64,000 nucleotides of DNA from an uncultured Ruminiclostridium sp. (GTDB lineage: Bacteria > Bacillota > Clostridia > Oscillospirales > Ruminococcaceae): NCBI GenBank assembly GCA_947630175.1, contig CANRGJ010000007.1, positions 62,001-126,000 on the forward strand, written 5' to 3'. A model generated the notes under the pieces. It ran no database searches, was not told where the DNA came from, and was given only the letters and a program-made list of their open reading frames with translations. The position numbers and the translations under genes are program-made. Within the stretch, counting starts at the first letter, position 1. Every line of letters begins with the position of its first letter. Shown one piece after another: positions 41,990-51,310 of this stretch.

Positions 41990-42460
41990 GTGCCAAGAAG
42001 AGGTAATGTACCCAAGCGTGAAGTATTGCCCGATCCTATGTACAATTCGGAGCTGGTAACAAGACTTATCAACAATATCATGCTTGACGGTAAAAAGGGC
42101 GTTGCCCAGAAGATAGTATACGGCGCATTCGAGATCGTGAACGAAAAGACCGGCAAGGATCCCCTTGAGGTTTTTGAGCAGGCGATGGAGAACATTATGC
42201 CGCAGCTGGAGGTAAAGGCTCGCCGCGTGGGCGGTTCCACCTACCAGGTTCCTATGGAAGTACGCCCCGACAGACGCAGAACGTTGGGTCTGAGATGGCT
42301 GACACAGTTCAGCAGAAAAAGAAATGAAAAGACTATGAAAGAAAGACTTGCAAACGAGATCCTTGACGCTGTCAACGGACAGGGCGCATCTTTCAAAAAG
42401 CGTGAAGATACACACAGAATGGCAGAAGCTAACAAGGCATTCGCACATTTCAAGTGGTGA
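41990..42460 (+). CDS. rpsG: 30S ribosomal protein S7 (GTG start)
   Basis: (V)[58 protein letters not shown]. Confidence 0.97.
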   Translation: MPRRGNVPKREVLPDPMYNSELVTRLINNIMLDGKKGVAQKIVYGAFEIVNEKTGKDPLEVFEQAMENIMPQLEVKARRVGGSTYQVPMEVRPDRRRTLGLRWLTQFSRKRNEKTMKERLANEILDAVNGQGASFKKREDTHRMAEANKAFAHFKW

Positions 42461-42479
42461 TCGGTAGAACGGAGGAATT

Positions 42480-44558
42480 ATGGCTAGAGATGTATCTCTT
42501 GAAATGACCCGTAATATCGGTATCATGGCGCACATCGATGCAGGTAAGACCACCACGACGGAACGTATCCTGTTTTACACCGGTATCAACCATAAGATAG
42601 GCGAAGTTCACGAAGGCGCTGCCACGATGGACTGGATGGAGCAGGAGCAGGAGAGAGGTATCACGATAACCTCCGCCGCTACTACTGCATACTGGAACAA
42701 GCACAGAATAAATATAATCGATACTCCGGGTCACGTTGACTTTACCGTTGAGGTAGAGCGCTCACTCAGAGTGCTTGACGGTTCCGTTACCGTTTTCTGC
42801 GCAAAGGGCGGCGTTGAGCCCCAGTCGGAAACGGTATGGCGTCAGGCTGACAAATATCACGTTCCCAGAATGGCTTATGTAAATAAGATGGACATTATGG
42901 GCGCGAACTTTTTCAACGTAGTACAAATGATGAAGGATCGTCTGAAAACAAACGCAGTCCCCATTCAGCTCCCCATCGGCGCTGAGGACACCTTCAGAGG
43001 CATAGTTGACCTTGTGGAAATGAACGCCGATGTTTACTACGACGACCTCGGCAAGGATATGAGAGTCGAGGATATCCCCGAAGATATGAAGGAGCTTGCA
43101 GCTCAGTACAGAGAGCAGCTTCTCGAAGCAGTAGCCGAACAGGACGAGGAAATAATGAACAAGTACCTGGAAGGCGAAGAGATAACCAAGGAGGAGATTA
43201 AGAGATGCCTGCGCAAGGCTACTATCGCCAACGAGATAGTACCCGTTATCTGCGGCACCTCCTACAAGAACAAGGGTGTACAGAAGCTCCTTGACGCAGT
43301 TGTAGACTATATGCCTTCTCCTCTGGACATTCCCGCTATCAAGGGCGTAAATCCCGAAACAGGCGAGGAATGTGAAAGACACGCAGGCGACGATCAGCCT
43401 TTCTCCGCACTGGCGTTCAAGATCGCTACCGACCCCTTTGTCGGTAAGCTCTGCTTCTTCAGAGTTTACTCAGGCATAGTTGAAGCAGGTTCTTCCATGC
43501 TCAACGCCACCAAGGGCAAGAAGGAACGTATGGGTCGTATCCTGCAGATGCACGCAAACCACAGACAAGACCTTGAAGTTTGCTACTGCGGCGATATCGC
43601 AGCGGCGGTAGGTCTTAAAAATACCACCACAGGCGACACCCTTTGTGATGAGAACAACCCTGTTATATTGGAATCAATGGAATTCCCCGACCCCGTTATC
43701 GACCTTGCTATCGAGCCCAAGACCAAAGCAGGTCAGGAAAAGATGGCTCTTGCTCTTGCAAAGCTTGCAGAGGAAGACCCCACCTTCAAGACGTGGACGG
43801 ACGAGGAAACAGGTCAGACCATCATCGCAGGTATGGGCGAGCTTCACCTGGAGATAATCGTAGACAGACTTCTCCGTGAATTTAAGGTGGAAGCAAACGT
43901 AGGCGCACCTCAGGTTGCTTACAAGGAGACCATTACAACCGCTACCGACGTTGACACCAAATACGCCCGTCAGTCAGGCGGTAAAGGTCAGTACGGTCAC
44001 GTTAAGCTCCACGTTGAGCCTAACGAAAGCGGCAAGGGCTACGAGTTTATCAACAGCGTTGTGGGCGGCGCTATCCCGAAGGAATATATTCCCGCCGTTG
44101 ACGCAGGTATCCAGGGCGCAATGCAGTCAGGCGTACTTGCAGGCTTCCCCACAGTCGACCTGAAGGTAACTCTTTACGACGGCTCTTACCACGAGGTAGA
44201 CTCCTCGGAAATGGCGTTCAAGATCGCAGGCTCTATGGCTCTTAAGGAAGCCTGCCGCAAGGCAAATCCTGTAATTCTCGAACCCATTATGAAGGTAGTT
44301 GTCATCGTCCCCGAGGATTATATGGGCGACGTTATCGGCGACCTTAACGCCCGCAGAGGTCTTGTACAAGGCTTTGAGGACAGAAACGGCGCCAAGCAGA
44401 TAGAGGCTCTCGTTCCTCTGTCGGAGATGTTCGGCTACTCCAACGACCTGCGTTCAAAGACGCAGGGACGCGGACAGTATGTAATGGAACCCCACAGCTA
44501 CGTTCAGGTTCCCAAGAATATTGCAGACGGAATTATGAAGTCCAGAAGCAAGGAATAA
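42480..44558 (+). CDS. fusA: Elongation factor G
   Basis: [43 protein letters not shown]. Confidence 0.99.
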   Translation: MARDVSLEMTRNIGIMAHIDAGKTTTTERILFYTGINHKIGEVHEGAATMDWMEQEQERGITITSAATTAYWNKHRINIIDTPGHVDFTVEVERSLRVLDGSVTVFCAKGGVEPQSETVWRQADKYHVPRMAYVNKMDIMGANFFNVVQMMKDRLKTNAVPIQLPIGAEDTFRGIVDLVEMNADVYYDDLGKDMRVEDIPEDMKELAAQYREQLLEAVAEQDEEIMNKYLEGEEITKEEIKRCLRKATIANEIVPVICGTSYKNKGVQKLLDAVVDYMPSPLDIPAIKGVNPETGEECERHAGDDQPFSALAFKIATDPFVGKLCFFRVYSGIVEAGSSMLNATKGKKERMGRILQMHANHRQDLEVCYCGDIAAAVGLKNTTTGDTLCDENNPVILESMEFPDPVIDLAIEPKTKAGQEKMALALAKLAEEDPTFKTWTDEETGQTIIAGMGELHLEIIVDRLLREFKVEANVGAPQVAYKETITTATDVDTKYARQSGGKGQYGHVKLHVEPNESGKGYEFINSVVGGAIPKEYIPAVDAGIQGAMQSGVLAGFPTVDLKVTLYDGSYHEVDSSEMAFKIAGSMALKEACRKANPVILEPIMKVVVIVPEDYMGDVIGDLNARRGLVQGFEDRNGAKQIEALVPLSEMFGYSNDLRSKTQGRGQYVMEPHSYVQVPKNIADGIMKSRSKE

Positions 44559-44586
44559 AATATTTTAAAATTTTTACAAAAAACCC

Positions 44587-44615
44587 TTGTATTTTTCAAT
44601 AAAATTTGGTAAAAT
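44587..44615 (+). promoter_or_regulatory. Possible tuf promoter
   Basis: TTGTAT - 17 nt - TAAAAT between fusA and tuf. Confidence 0.45.
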
Positions 44616-44657
44616 GAAATGCAAGGAACCACCAAAACGTTTAGGAGGATTATTCTA

Positions 44658-45860
44658 ATGGCAAAACAAAAGTTTGAACGTACCAAACCCCACGTAAACA
44701 TTGGTACAATCGGTCACGTTGACCACGGCAAGACCACTCTTACCGCAGCTATCACCAAGGTTCTGGCTTTCAAGGGACAGGCTCAGTTCGAAGCATATGA
44801 TATGATCGACAAGGCTCCCGAGGAGAGAGAACGTGGTATCACAATCAACACCGCACACGTTGAGTATGAGACTGACAAGCGTCACTATGCTCACGTTGAC
44901 TGCCCGGGCCACGCTGACTATATCAAGAACATGATCACCGGTGCGGCTCAGATGGACGGCGCTATCCTCGTTGTTGCAGGTACTGACGGTCCTATGGCTC
45001 AGACCAAGGAACACATTCTGCTTGCTCACCAGGTAGGCGTTCCCGCTATGGTAGTATTCATCAACAAGTGCGACGATGTTGACGACCCCGAGCTGCTCGA
45101 CCTTGTTGAAATGGACATCAGAGACATTCTGAACAACCATGACTTCCCTGGCGACGATATTCCTGTGATCAGAGGCTCCGCTAAGGTTGCTCTTGATTCC
45201 ACCAGCACCGACATCAACGCTCCCGAATACAAGTGCATTCTCGAGCTTATGGACGCTGTTGACAACTATATTCCCACTCCTGACCGTAAGGCAGATCAGC
45301 CTTTCCTGATGCCTGTTGAGGACACTATGACCATCACCGGTCGTGGTACCGTTGCAACCGGTCGTGTAGAGCGTGGCGTACTGAAGATGAACGACCCCGT
45401 TGAGATCACCGGTCTGACTGAAGAACCCAAGTCCACCGTTGTTACCGGTATCGAAATGTTCCACAAGCTCCTTGACTACGCTGAAGCAGGCGACAACATC
45501 GGCGTTCTGCTCCGTGGTATCCAGAGAAGTGAGATCGAGCGTGGTCAGGTTCTCTGCAAGCCCGGCTCAATTCATCCCCACACCAAGTTCACAGGTCAGG
45601 TTTACGTGCTGAAAAAGGACGAGGGCGGCCGTCATAAGCCCTTCTTCAGCAATTACAGACCTCAGTTCTTCTTCAGAACCACCGACGTTACCGGCGTTAT
45701 CACTCTTCCTCCTGACAAGGAAATGTGCATGCCTGGCGATAACGTACTGATGGACGTTGAGCTTATCACTCCTATCGCAGTTGAAGAGGGTCTGCGTTTC
45801 GCTATCCGTGAAGGCGGTAAGACCGTAGGCTCAGGCGTTGTTACCAAGATCAACGCATAA
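44658..45860 (+). CDS. tuf: Elongation factor Tu
   Basis: [47 protein letters not shown]. Confidence 0.99.
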   Translation: MAKQKFERTKPHVNIGTIGHVDHGKTTLTAAITKVLAFKGQAQFEAYDMIDKAPEERERGITINTAHVEYETDKRHYAHVDCPGHADYIKNMITGAAQMDGAILVVAGTDGPMAQTKEHILLAHQVGVPAMVVFINKCDDVDDPELLDLVEMDIRDILNNHDFPGDDIPVIRGSAKVALDSTSTDINAPEYKCILELMDAVDNYIPTPDRKADQPFLMPVEDTMTITGRGTVATGRVERGVLKMNDPVEITGLTEEPKSTVVTGIEMFHKLLDYAEAGDNIGVLLRGIQRSEIERGQVLCKPGSIHPHTKFTGQVYVLKKDEGGRHKPFFSNYRPQFFFRTTDVTGVITLPPDKEMCMPGDNVLMDVELITPIAVEEGLRFAIREGGKTVGSGVVTKINA

Positions 45861-45891
45861 TAGCACAAAAACTATTTAATTAAATAGCATA

Positions 45892-46000
45892 GAAAATTCC
45901 ACCTGCATGGCGCTGAGGGAACTAACCGTTTGAGATGGACAACGGTTCTCCCCCGAATGGGACCTTTCCTTGACAACGTGAGCAACAGGCGGGATTTTTC
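45892..46000 (+). ncRNA. Structured RNA candidate downstream of tuf (sRNA, 3' UTR or leader-like element)
   Basis: Closing stem aaaattccacctg/caggcgggatttt, internal GGGAACTAACCGTT...AACGGTTCTCCC hairpin, ends in TTTTTCTTTT; no plausible ORF. Confidence 0.45.
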
Positions 46001-46025
46001 TTTTGTAAAAACAGGTTATAAATTT

Positions 46026-46065
46026 AAAAGGCAAGTACACCGTAATATCTGTACTTGCCTTTTTG
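46026..46065. terminator. Bidirectional terminator between tuf region and agrC-like gene
   Basis: AAAAGGCAAGTACA ccgtaatatc TGTACTTGCCTTTTT. Confidence 0.88.
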
Positions 46066-46110
46066 TTTTGCAAATTATCAGAACTTATTTCTTTTAAGTA
46101 AACAGGTCAT

Positions 46111-47421
46111 TCAGGAGCGTTCTGACAGTTTGATATTCAGAATTATATCAACAACAAAATATCCTTCCTGTTCGGTGATCTGCATATTTCCGTTGTATTT
46201 CCGCACTATATCCTTTATGGATCTGAGCCCGTATCCGTGTTCAGCATTGTCCTTTTTGGCAGAATCAAGATTTGGATTTTCCTTTAGGACCGAGCCCTCA
46301 ATTGTGTTTTTCATAACGATATGCAAATATGATTTTACAGAAGTGACAGACAGAGAAATATATTTGTTTCCGCTTATGGACTGACAGGCTTCAATTGCGT
46401 TATCAAACAGGTTTGATAAAAGAATGCTCAGTTCAAATTCGGGGATCGGCTGTAAATTCTGCGTTATTTCGCATTTATGTCGGATATTGTATTTTTCACA
46501 CTGAGCTATTTTGGAGTTTATGACTGCGTTGATTATGCTGCTGTCGGTAAAAACAGCGGAAACGATATTTTCGGTTTTTTCGTCCAGAAATTTTTTTAAA
46601 TATTCCTCCGCTTCAGTGTAATTCTTATCCTGCAATAATCTTAAGGAGCAGCTTATATACCCTTTCATATCGTGTTTGATCTTTCTTATTTCAGTATATT
46701 GTTCTCCCATTTTTTCAAGCAGTTTTATATTTTCTTTTTCCTGAATTTGCAGTAATGCGGCTTCTTTTCGTTTTAAATTTTCCTTTTCCAGATATTGCAG
46801 CATAAAAAACAAAAGGACATTCCAAATGATCAATCCCAGAATCGACGCCAGATATACAGCGCTGTCTGATTGACTGTCATTTCTGTTTAAATACCATATT
46901 GTTATTCCGATAAAAAAAGAAATAGCAAAGGATATAATTATAAACGCCCATTCTGCTGCCATAAAGCTATACCTTAGCTTTCGGCTGGCAGACAAAATGA
47001 TTCTAACGCTTAAAAAGAACATAAATTTAGTTGCAAACAAAACAAACAGTCTTGCGTATGTGCCTGAATGAAGAACGGCAACATTATCCATACCAAGCAG
47101 CATTGCGGTAACGTTCAGAACAAGCATATTGATTATATTTATCTGCACAGGTATCAGAATACAGGAAAACAGCTTTCGTAAAACGCTGCCTTGTAATGAA
47201 ATCAAAGAATATACAAAGCAAATGAAACAAAATATTACAACGCAAGGGAGCTCCCACCCGTTTAGCTGGCTGAGAAAAAAATCATCTGCAAATAAAAGCA
47301 AAAAAACCGAAATAAATGCTGTTGTCTTATATCCGTTGTTTTTCAATCCCAAAAATCTTATCAGGAAATATATACTGATCAGACATTCAACAATTGTAGC
47401 AGCAATTTCCATTTTGTTCAC
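46111..47421 (-). CDS. AgrC-like GHKL-domain sensor histidine kinase
   Basis: N-terminal transmembrane region; IRKIKHDMKGYISCSLRLLQ; LSNLFDNAIEACQ and GYGLRSIKDIVRKYNG. Confidence 0.9.
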   Translation of the reverse strand: MNKMEIAATIVECLISIYFLIRFLGLKNNGYKTTAFISVFLLLFADDFFLSQLNGWELPCVVIFCFICFVYSLISLQGSVLRKLFSCILIPVQINIINMLVLNVTAMLLGMDNVAVLHSGTYARLFVLFATKFMFFLSVRIILSASRKLRYSFMAAEWAFIIISFAISFFIGITIWYLNRNDSQSDSAVYLASILGLIIWNVLLFFMLQYLEKENLKRKEAALLQIQEKENIKLLEKMGEQYTEIRKIKHDMKGYISCSLRLLQDKNYTEAEEYLKKFLDEKTENIVSAVFTDSSIINAVINSKIAQCEKYNIRHKCEITQNLQPIPEFELSILLSNLFDNAIEACQSISGNKYISLSVTSVKSYLHIVMKNTIEGSVLKENPNLDSAKKDNAEHGYGLRSIKDIVRKYNGNMQITEQEGYFVVDIILNIKLSERS

Positions 47422-47436
47422 CTTTTTATAATATTA

Positions 47437-48135
47437 TCATAAATATTCGGACAGATAATTATGAAATGCTTCTTTGACCTTATCCGTCCTTTTCCTCGAT
47501 AGCGGAAGCTGACTCCTGTCGTCAAGAACCACATACTTATAATTTATCGCATAAATATACCTGCAATTCACCAGATAGCTCTTGCTTATACGGACAAACC
47601 CCATATCCTCTAATTCTTTTTCATAAGTACGCAGCTCTCCATAGGAGATTAGGACCTCATCTGACGTTGTATGTATATTTATTTCATGATTATAAATTTC
47701 AATATACATTATTTCATTGATATTTTTTCTTGTGTATCCTTCTTTTAATTTCAATTGAATAAAGTGCCCTTCATTTTCACAGGCTTTATGAATTGCAGAC
47801 AAGACCGAGCTCAGCTCATTATCAAGGTAAGATTTTCTGATAAATCTGAACGGAGCGTATTCAAAAGACTTATAAACCATCTCGTCATGAATTGTGACAA
47901 AAATGATTCTTGATTTATTGCTGTGTTTTCTGATTCCTTTTGCCAACTCGAAGCCGTTTGTATCAGGCATATCTATGTCGAGAAAAAATGCGTCGGCAGA
48001 TATACTGCCTTCAATTATCTCGGAGGCATTGGTATATACGGATATTTTTACGTCCTCACTGCCTTCAATATTTTCTATTTTTGATTTCAGGCAGCTGCAA
48101 AACTTCGGATCATCGTCACATATAACAAACCGCAA
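47437..48135 (-). CDS. AgrA-like LytTR response regulator
   Basis: RFVICDDDPKFC receiver, DAFFLDIDMPDTNGFELAKGIR phosphoacceptor, LytTR C-terminus (YELRTYEKELEDMGFVRISKSYLVNCRYI region). TTG at 48135 follows AGGAGG; the track ORF extends to 48228. Confidence 0.9.
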   Translation of the reverse strand: MRFVICDDDPKFCSCLKSKIENIEGSEDVKISVYTNASEIIEGSISADAFFLDIDMPDTNGFELAKGIRKHSNKSRIIFVTIHDEMVYKSFEYAPFRFIRKSYLDNELSSVLSAIHKACENEGHFIQLKLKEGYTRKNINEIMYIEIYNHEINIHTTSDEVLISYGELRTYEKELEDMGFVRISKSYLVNCRYIYAINYKYVVLDDRSQLPLSRKRTDKVKEAFHNYLSEYL

Positions 48136-48434
48136 CCAGTTTTTCCTCCTTCCTGAGCAACACAAAAGCCGAAAGATAAGCCCATATTTTTGTAAATATA
48201 TTTTAGCACATATGACAGTAAGAGTCAATTTAAATAATTTTTTTCGTTTTTTTATTTGATTTTGATTATAAAATTTAATTGCTTTTCCTGATTTTCGACG
48301 TTAAAATTTGGTTCAAGTGTAAAAATCCTTTATGCCGATAGTGCATTTTACGTAAAAATAACGTATTTCACGCTGAAAGTATTGAAATAAAGGTGAATGT
48401 TATGTTATAAAAAATAAAAAAAAGGTAGATTGAA

Positions 48435-49010
48435 TTGGAAAAATTTTGTACAGCTATAACAGAAATGCTAATAAAAAACAAAGTTGTACCTGTTGAAAAT
48501 TTCAAAATATATAAATATGGGTTTGAAGCATTTTTTTCAACTATAATTGGTGTTGTTCTGACTCTTATGATTGGAATCATATTTAATAAATTGCTATGGA
48601 CGGTATTTTTTTACTTGACTTTTTCCTCATTGAGAAGTCAGTGCGGCGGTTATCATGCTTCAACACTTATCAGATGTAAGATAACATTTGGCATTATTAT
48701 TATTTCAAATATTCTACTAAGTGCATTAACACAAAATTTTAGTGTATTTTTCGCGTTTTTTTTGGAAGCTATAAGTTTAATTATTCTAATTAAATATGCA
48801 CCCTCAATGAGCCTTGATAAGGTTGCAGATATAGGTAACGTGAAAAAGCAAAAGATTATCAGTATTGTTGTATTTAGTTTTTGGACGGTTTTGAGTATCA
48901 TATTGTACTTTATTGATTCTGAACTGTTCTGGGTTATCATTTGGTCAATATTTAGTGCTGTTACACTAATGTTGTATAATTGTATAAGGAGGAAAAAGCA
49001 TGAAAGTTAA
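48435..49010 (+). CDS. AgrB-like accessory gene regulator (peptide-processing membrane protease)
   Basis: 191 aa; RSQCGGYHASTLIRCKITFG (His and Cys conserved in AgrB) plus multiple TM segments. Confidence 0.92.
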   Translation: MEKFCTAITEMLIKNKVVPVENFKIYKYGFEAFFSTIIGVVLTLMIGIIFNKLLWTVFFYLTFSSLRSQCGGYHASTLIRCKITFGIIIISNILLSALTQNFSVFFAFFLEAISLIILIKYAPSMSLDKVADIGNVKKQKIISIVVFSFWTVLSIILYFIDSELFWVIIWSIFSAVTLMLYNCIRRKKHES

Positions 49011-49143
49011 AAAGGCATTTTTAAAGCTAATTTCATCCATTGGTCTGTACTCGGCAAAAAAAGCCTGCAACACAGTTACCTTGTTTGATTGCTATCAGCC
49101 AAAGGAGCCGGAAGAGTTGAAGAAGCTGAAAAATAGGTCGTGA
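49000..49143 (+). CDS. AgrD-like cyclic autoinducer peptide precursor (47 aa, not in ORF track)
   Basis: MKVKKAFLKLISSIGLYSAKKACNTVTLFDCYQPKEPEELKKLKNRS; overlaps agrB by 11 nt, RBS AGGAGG; amphipathic N-terminus and AgrD-type YQPKEPEEL C-terminal motif. Confidence 0.88.
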   Translation: MKVKKAFLKLISSIGLYSAKKACNTVTLFDCYQPKEPEELKKLKNRS

Positions 49144-49221
49144 CACATGGTCTATGATACCTAGCCAATAAAACGTAGGGTAAAAATATCGGTAATATAA
49201 CAACTTTATGGAGGTAGCAAA

Positions 49222-49617
49222 ATGATAAAATTTGCAAGAAAGTTAACAGTGACAGCTATAGCATTAGCAACAACTATTTTTTTGGCGGTTATGGCATATG
49301 CAACTACAACGTATTTTACAGTCGGAGGAAAAATTGTAACTTGTACTTTAGATGTATCTTCCACAACTGCTGTTGGAATTACAGAAATTGCCGCTAGTGA
49401 CAGCTTGATTTCAGTGTCGCTTTATGGTCAATATTATGCAAATGGCACAACAACAATTAAAAATGTAAGCAATGGCAACGGTGGTCCTTACAGTATTATT
49501 ACAACTTCTATATCTAATGGGAATCCTGTAAGTGGATATGGACAGTGGGTGTCAATTCGATCTGTTAATACAGCTTCTTATGATGGTTACTCCGAAAGTA
49601 AGGAATGGTATTGGTAA
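49222..49617 (+). CDS. Small secreted protein of unknown function
   Basis: 131 aa, signal peptide MIKFARKLTVTAIALATTIFLAVMAYA; RBS GGAGG; Thr/Ser/Gly-rich mature part ending ESKEWYW. Confidence 0.7.
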   Translation: MIKFARKLTVTAIALATTIFLAVMAYATTTYFTVGGKIVTCTLDVSSTTAVGITEIAASDSLISVSLYGQYYANGTTTIKNVSNGNGGPYSIITTSISNGNPVSGYGQWVSIRSVNTASYDGYSESKEWYW

Positions 49618-49641
49618 TAATTTTTGCGCTTGCATAGTGTG

Positions 49642-49681
49642 CAATCTCAAAGTGAAACATTGATGCTGAACTTTGAGATTG
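49642..49681 (+). terminator. Hairpin/attenuator after the small secreted protein gene
   Basis: CAATCTCAAAGT ... ACTTTGAGATTG, 12-bp perfect stem. Confidence 0.6.
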
Positions 49682-49704
49682 TCTTATCTTTGAGATAGTC
49701 TTAT
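49671..49704 (+). repeat. Tandem 17-bp direct repeat overlapping the hairpin 3' arm
   Basis: ctttgagattgtcttat / ctttgagatagtcttat, 16/17 identical and adjacent. Confidence 0.8.
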
Positions 49705-49720
49705 TTAGAGGAGATTTATT

Positions 49721-51310
49721 ATGAAAAAAGCGGCTGCTGTTTTTGGAGCTTTGCTTATCGTTTTATCATTATCGGCTTGTGAAACAGAAAATAAAAGCGG
49801 CTCCCCCTCTTTGCCGCAAGGCAGCGCTGATGAAAGCAAAACATCGACAGGTCCCGCTGATTTTACAGATGCATATGAAAACACATTCCCACAAATTGCA
49901 ATAAACTTTCCAAGCTGTGAGGAAGTCCAATCCGAATACCCTGATAAAACCGTTATTGTATGGTTGATACAGGAAACAGGCTGGGATCGGAATTATCCTT
50001 TCCGCACAAGGGAAGTGAACGAATATCTTGATTTGCAGGGCTGTGATTTTGCAGTTTGCTTCAGACCTATCAGAGCCAATCAAAGTGAAGATCAAACGGA
50101 CTTTTACACAGCGTATGCTGAGGAAATGGTGTCCGGCGGCGATCAGGTCGATATAATAAATACGTCGTTTACTTATCTTGAAGAAGGCAGCAATAACGCA
50201 TATCATAAATTTGTGCAGCGTGGACTTTTTGAACCGTTGGATAAATATTTTGAATCGGAAAGCGGTCAGAGCTTATATGCTCTTATGCCTGAAAATCACT
50301 GGGAGGGCTTGCGGGTCAACGGGAAAATTTACGGTGTTGACGGCAGAATGACAACGATCAGTCAGGATTACGGTTATTATATCAATGCGGAGCTGGCGGA
50401 AAAATATGAATATGATACTTCTGCTGCAATAGAGGAACAGCTGGATATATTGAAGGAGATCAAGGAAAAGGAAGAAAACTGTGATGTATTTGCGTTTGGC
50501 AGCAACAAGTTAGAAAGACCTACGCTTTATCTTACAGATAAAAAGGAAATAACATATGCGGTGTGCTGGAATTATGAAACACATTCTGCACAGTGTGTTT
50601 TTGATGTCCCCGAAGTCATCGGCAGATTGCGGCTGTTTGATATGATGAAGAAAAACAGCTTACTTACCGACATAAATTTTTCACATGGCAATAATTTTTT
50701 TATTTTGCAAGGAAACAAGTCGGGAGGAAATACTCTTTATAATTCCTCAGACACTGTTGAGATCGAATATTTTGATAATACCGTAAAAGCTGTTCCTGTT
50801 TTTACCGCACCCGCTTCAATAGTAAACTGCAATATGGCGACAGGTATTTGCAGCTCCTCTGATAATAAGGACAAAGCATTTGAATTGCTTGCGCTGACCC
50901 AGACCGACCCTTATCTTAACAATTTATTGACCTACGGACTGGAAGGCACCGATTATAATGTTATCACAAACACAGCTGACACGGTTATAAATTCCATAAA
51001 TCTTGACCGTTTCCCAAATTATATGATATGCTATTCAAATAATTTAACTGCTGCCATGCCGAATGAATACGTATCCATATACAAAAACGCCGTGGTACAT
51101 GACGATTTGGATTTTACTTTTAACGGCGAAAGGCTCACGAAAGAAATACTTGATACATCGGCACTTATGACGGGCTTCAGCTTGCCTGCTGATGATAAAA
51201 GCCTTGATGACGCTTTAGCGGAGCTAAAAGACAGACTTGAAAATGCAGGTCTGCAAAAAATAATAGATGAATGCAACAGACAGTATGAGGAATGGAAAAT
51301 TGAAAACTAA
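49721..51310 (+). CDS. Extracellular solute-binding protein-like lipoprotein
   Basis: Lipobox LSLSAC; 529 aa; VVSGGDQVDIINTSF-like region (EEMVSGGDQVDIINTS), ATGICSSSDNKDKAFELLALTQTD typical of ABC solute-binding proteins. Confidence 0.75.
   Translation: MKKAAAVFGALLIVLSLSACETENKSGSPSLPQGSADESKTSTGPADFTDAYENTFPQIAINFPSCEEVQSEYPDKTVIVWLIQETGWDRNYPFRTREVNEYLDLQGCDFAVCFRPIRANQSEDQTDFYTAYAEEMVSGGDQVDIINTSFTYLEEGSNNAYHKFVQRGLFEPLDKYFESESGQSLYALMPENHWEGLRVNGKIYGVDGRMTTISQDYGYYINAELAEKYEYDTSAAIEEQLDILKEIKEKEENCDVFAFGSNKLERPTLYLTDKKEITYAVCWNYETHSAQCVFDVPEVIGRLRLFDMMKKNSLLTDINFSHGNNFFILQGNKSGGNTLYNSSDTVEIEYFDNTVKAVPVFTAPASIVNCNMATGICSSSDNKDKAFELLALTQTDPYLNNLLTYGLEGTDYNVITNTADTVINSINLDRFPNYMICYSNNLTAAMPNEYVSIYKNAVVHDDLDFTFNGERLTKEILDTSALMTGFSLPADDKSLDDALAELKDRLENAGLQKIIDECNRQYEEWKIEN

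Noticed and set aside
44655-45464. 269-aa ORF antisense to tuf (and similar ones antisense to rpoB, rpoC, fusA, secA)
   Set aside because: Artefact of codon bias in highly expressed genes.
45872-45887. Perfect palindrome CTATTTAATTAAATAG after tuf
   Set aside because: Short and entirely AT-rich; likely by chance or part of the tuf 3' end, no independent support.
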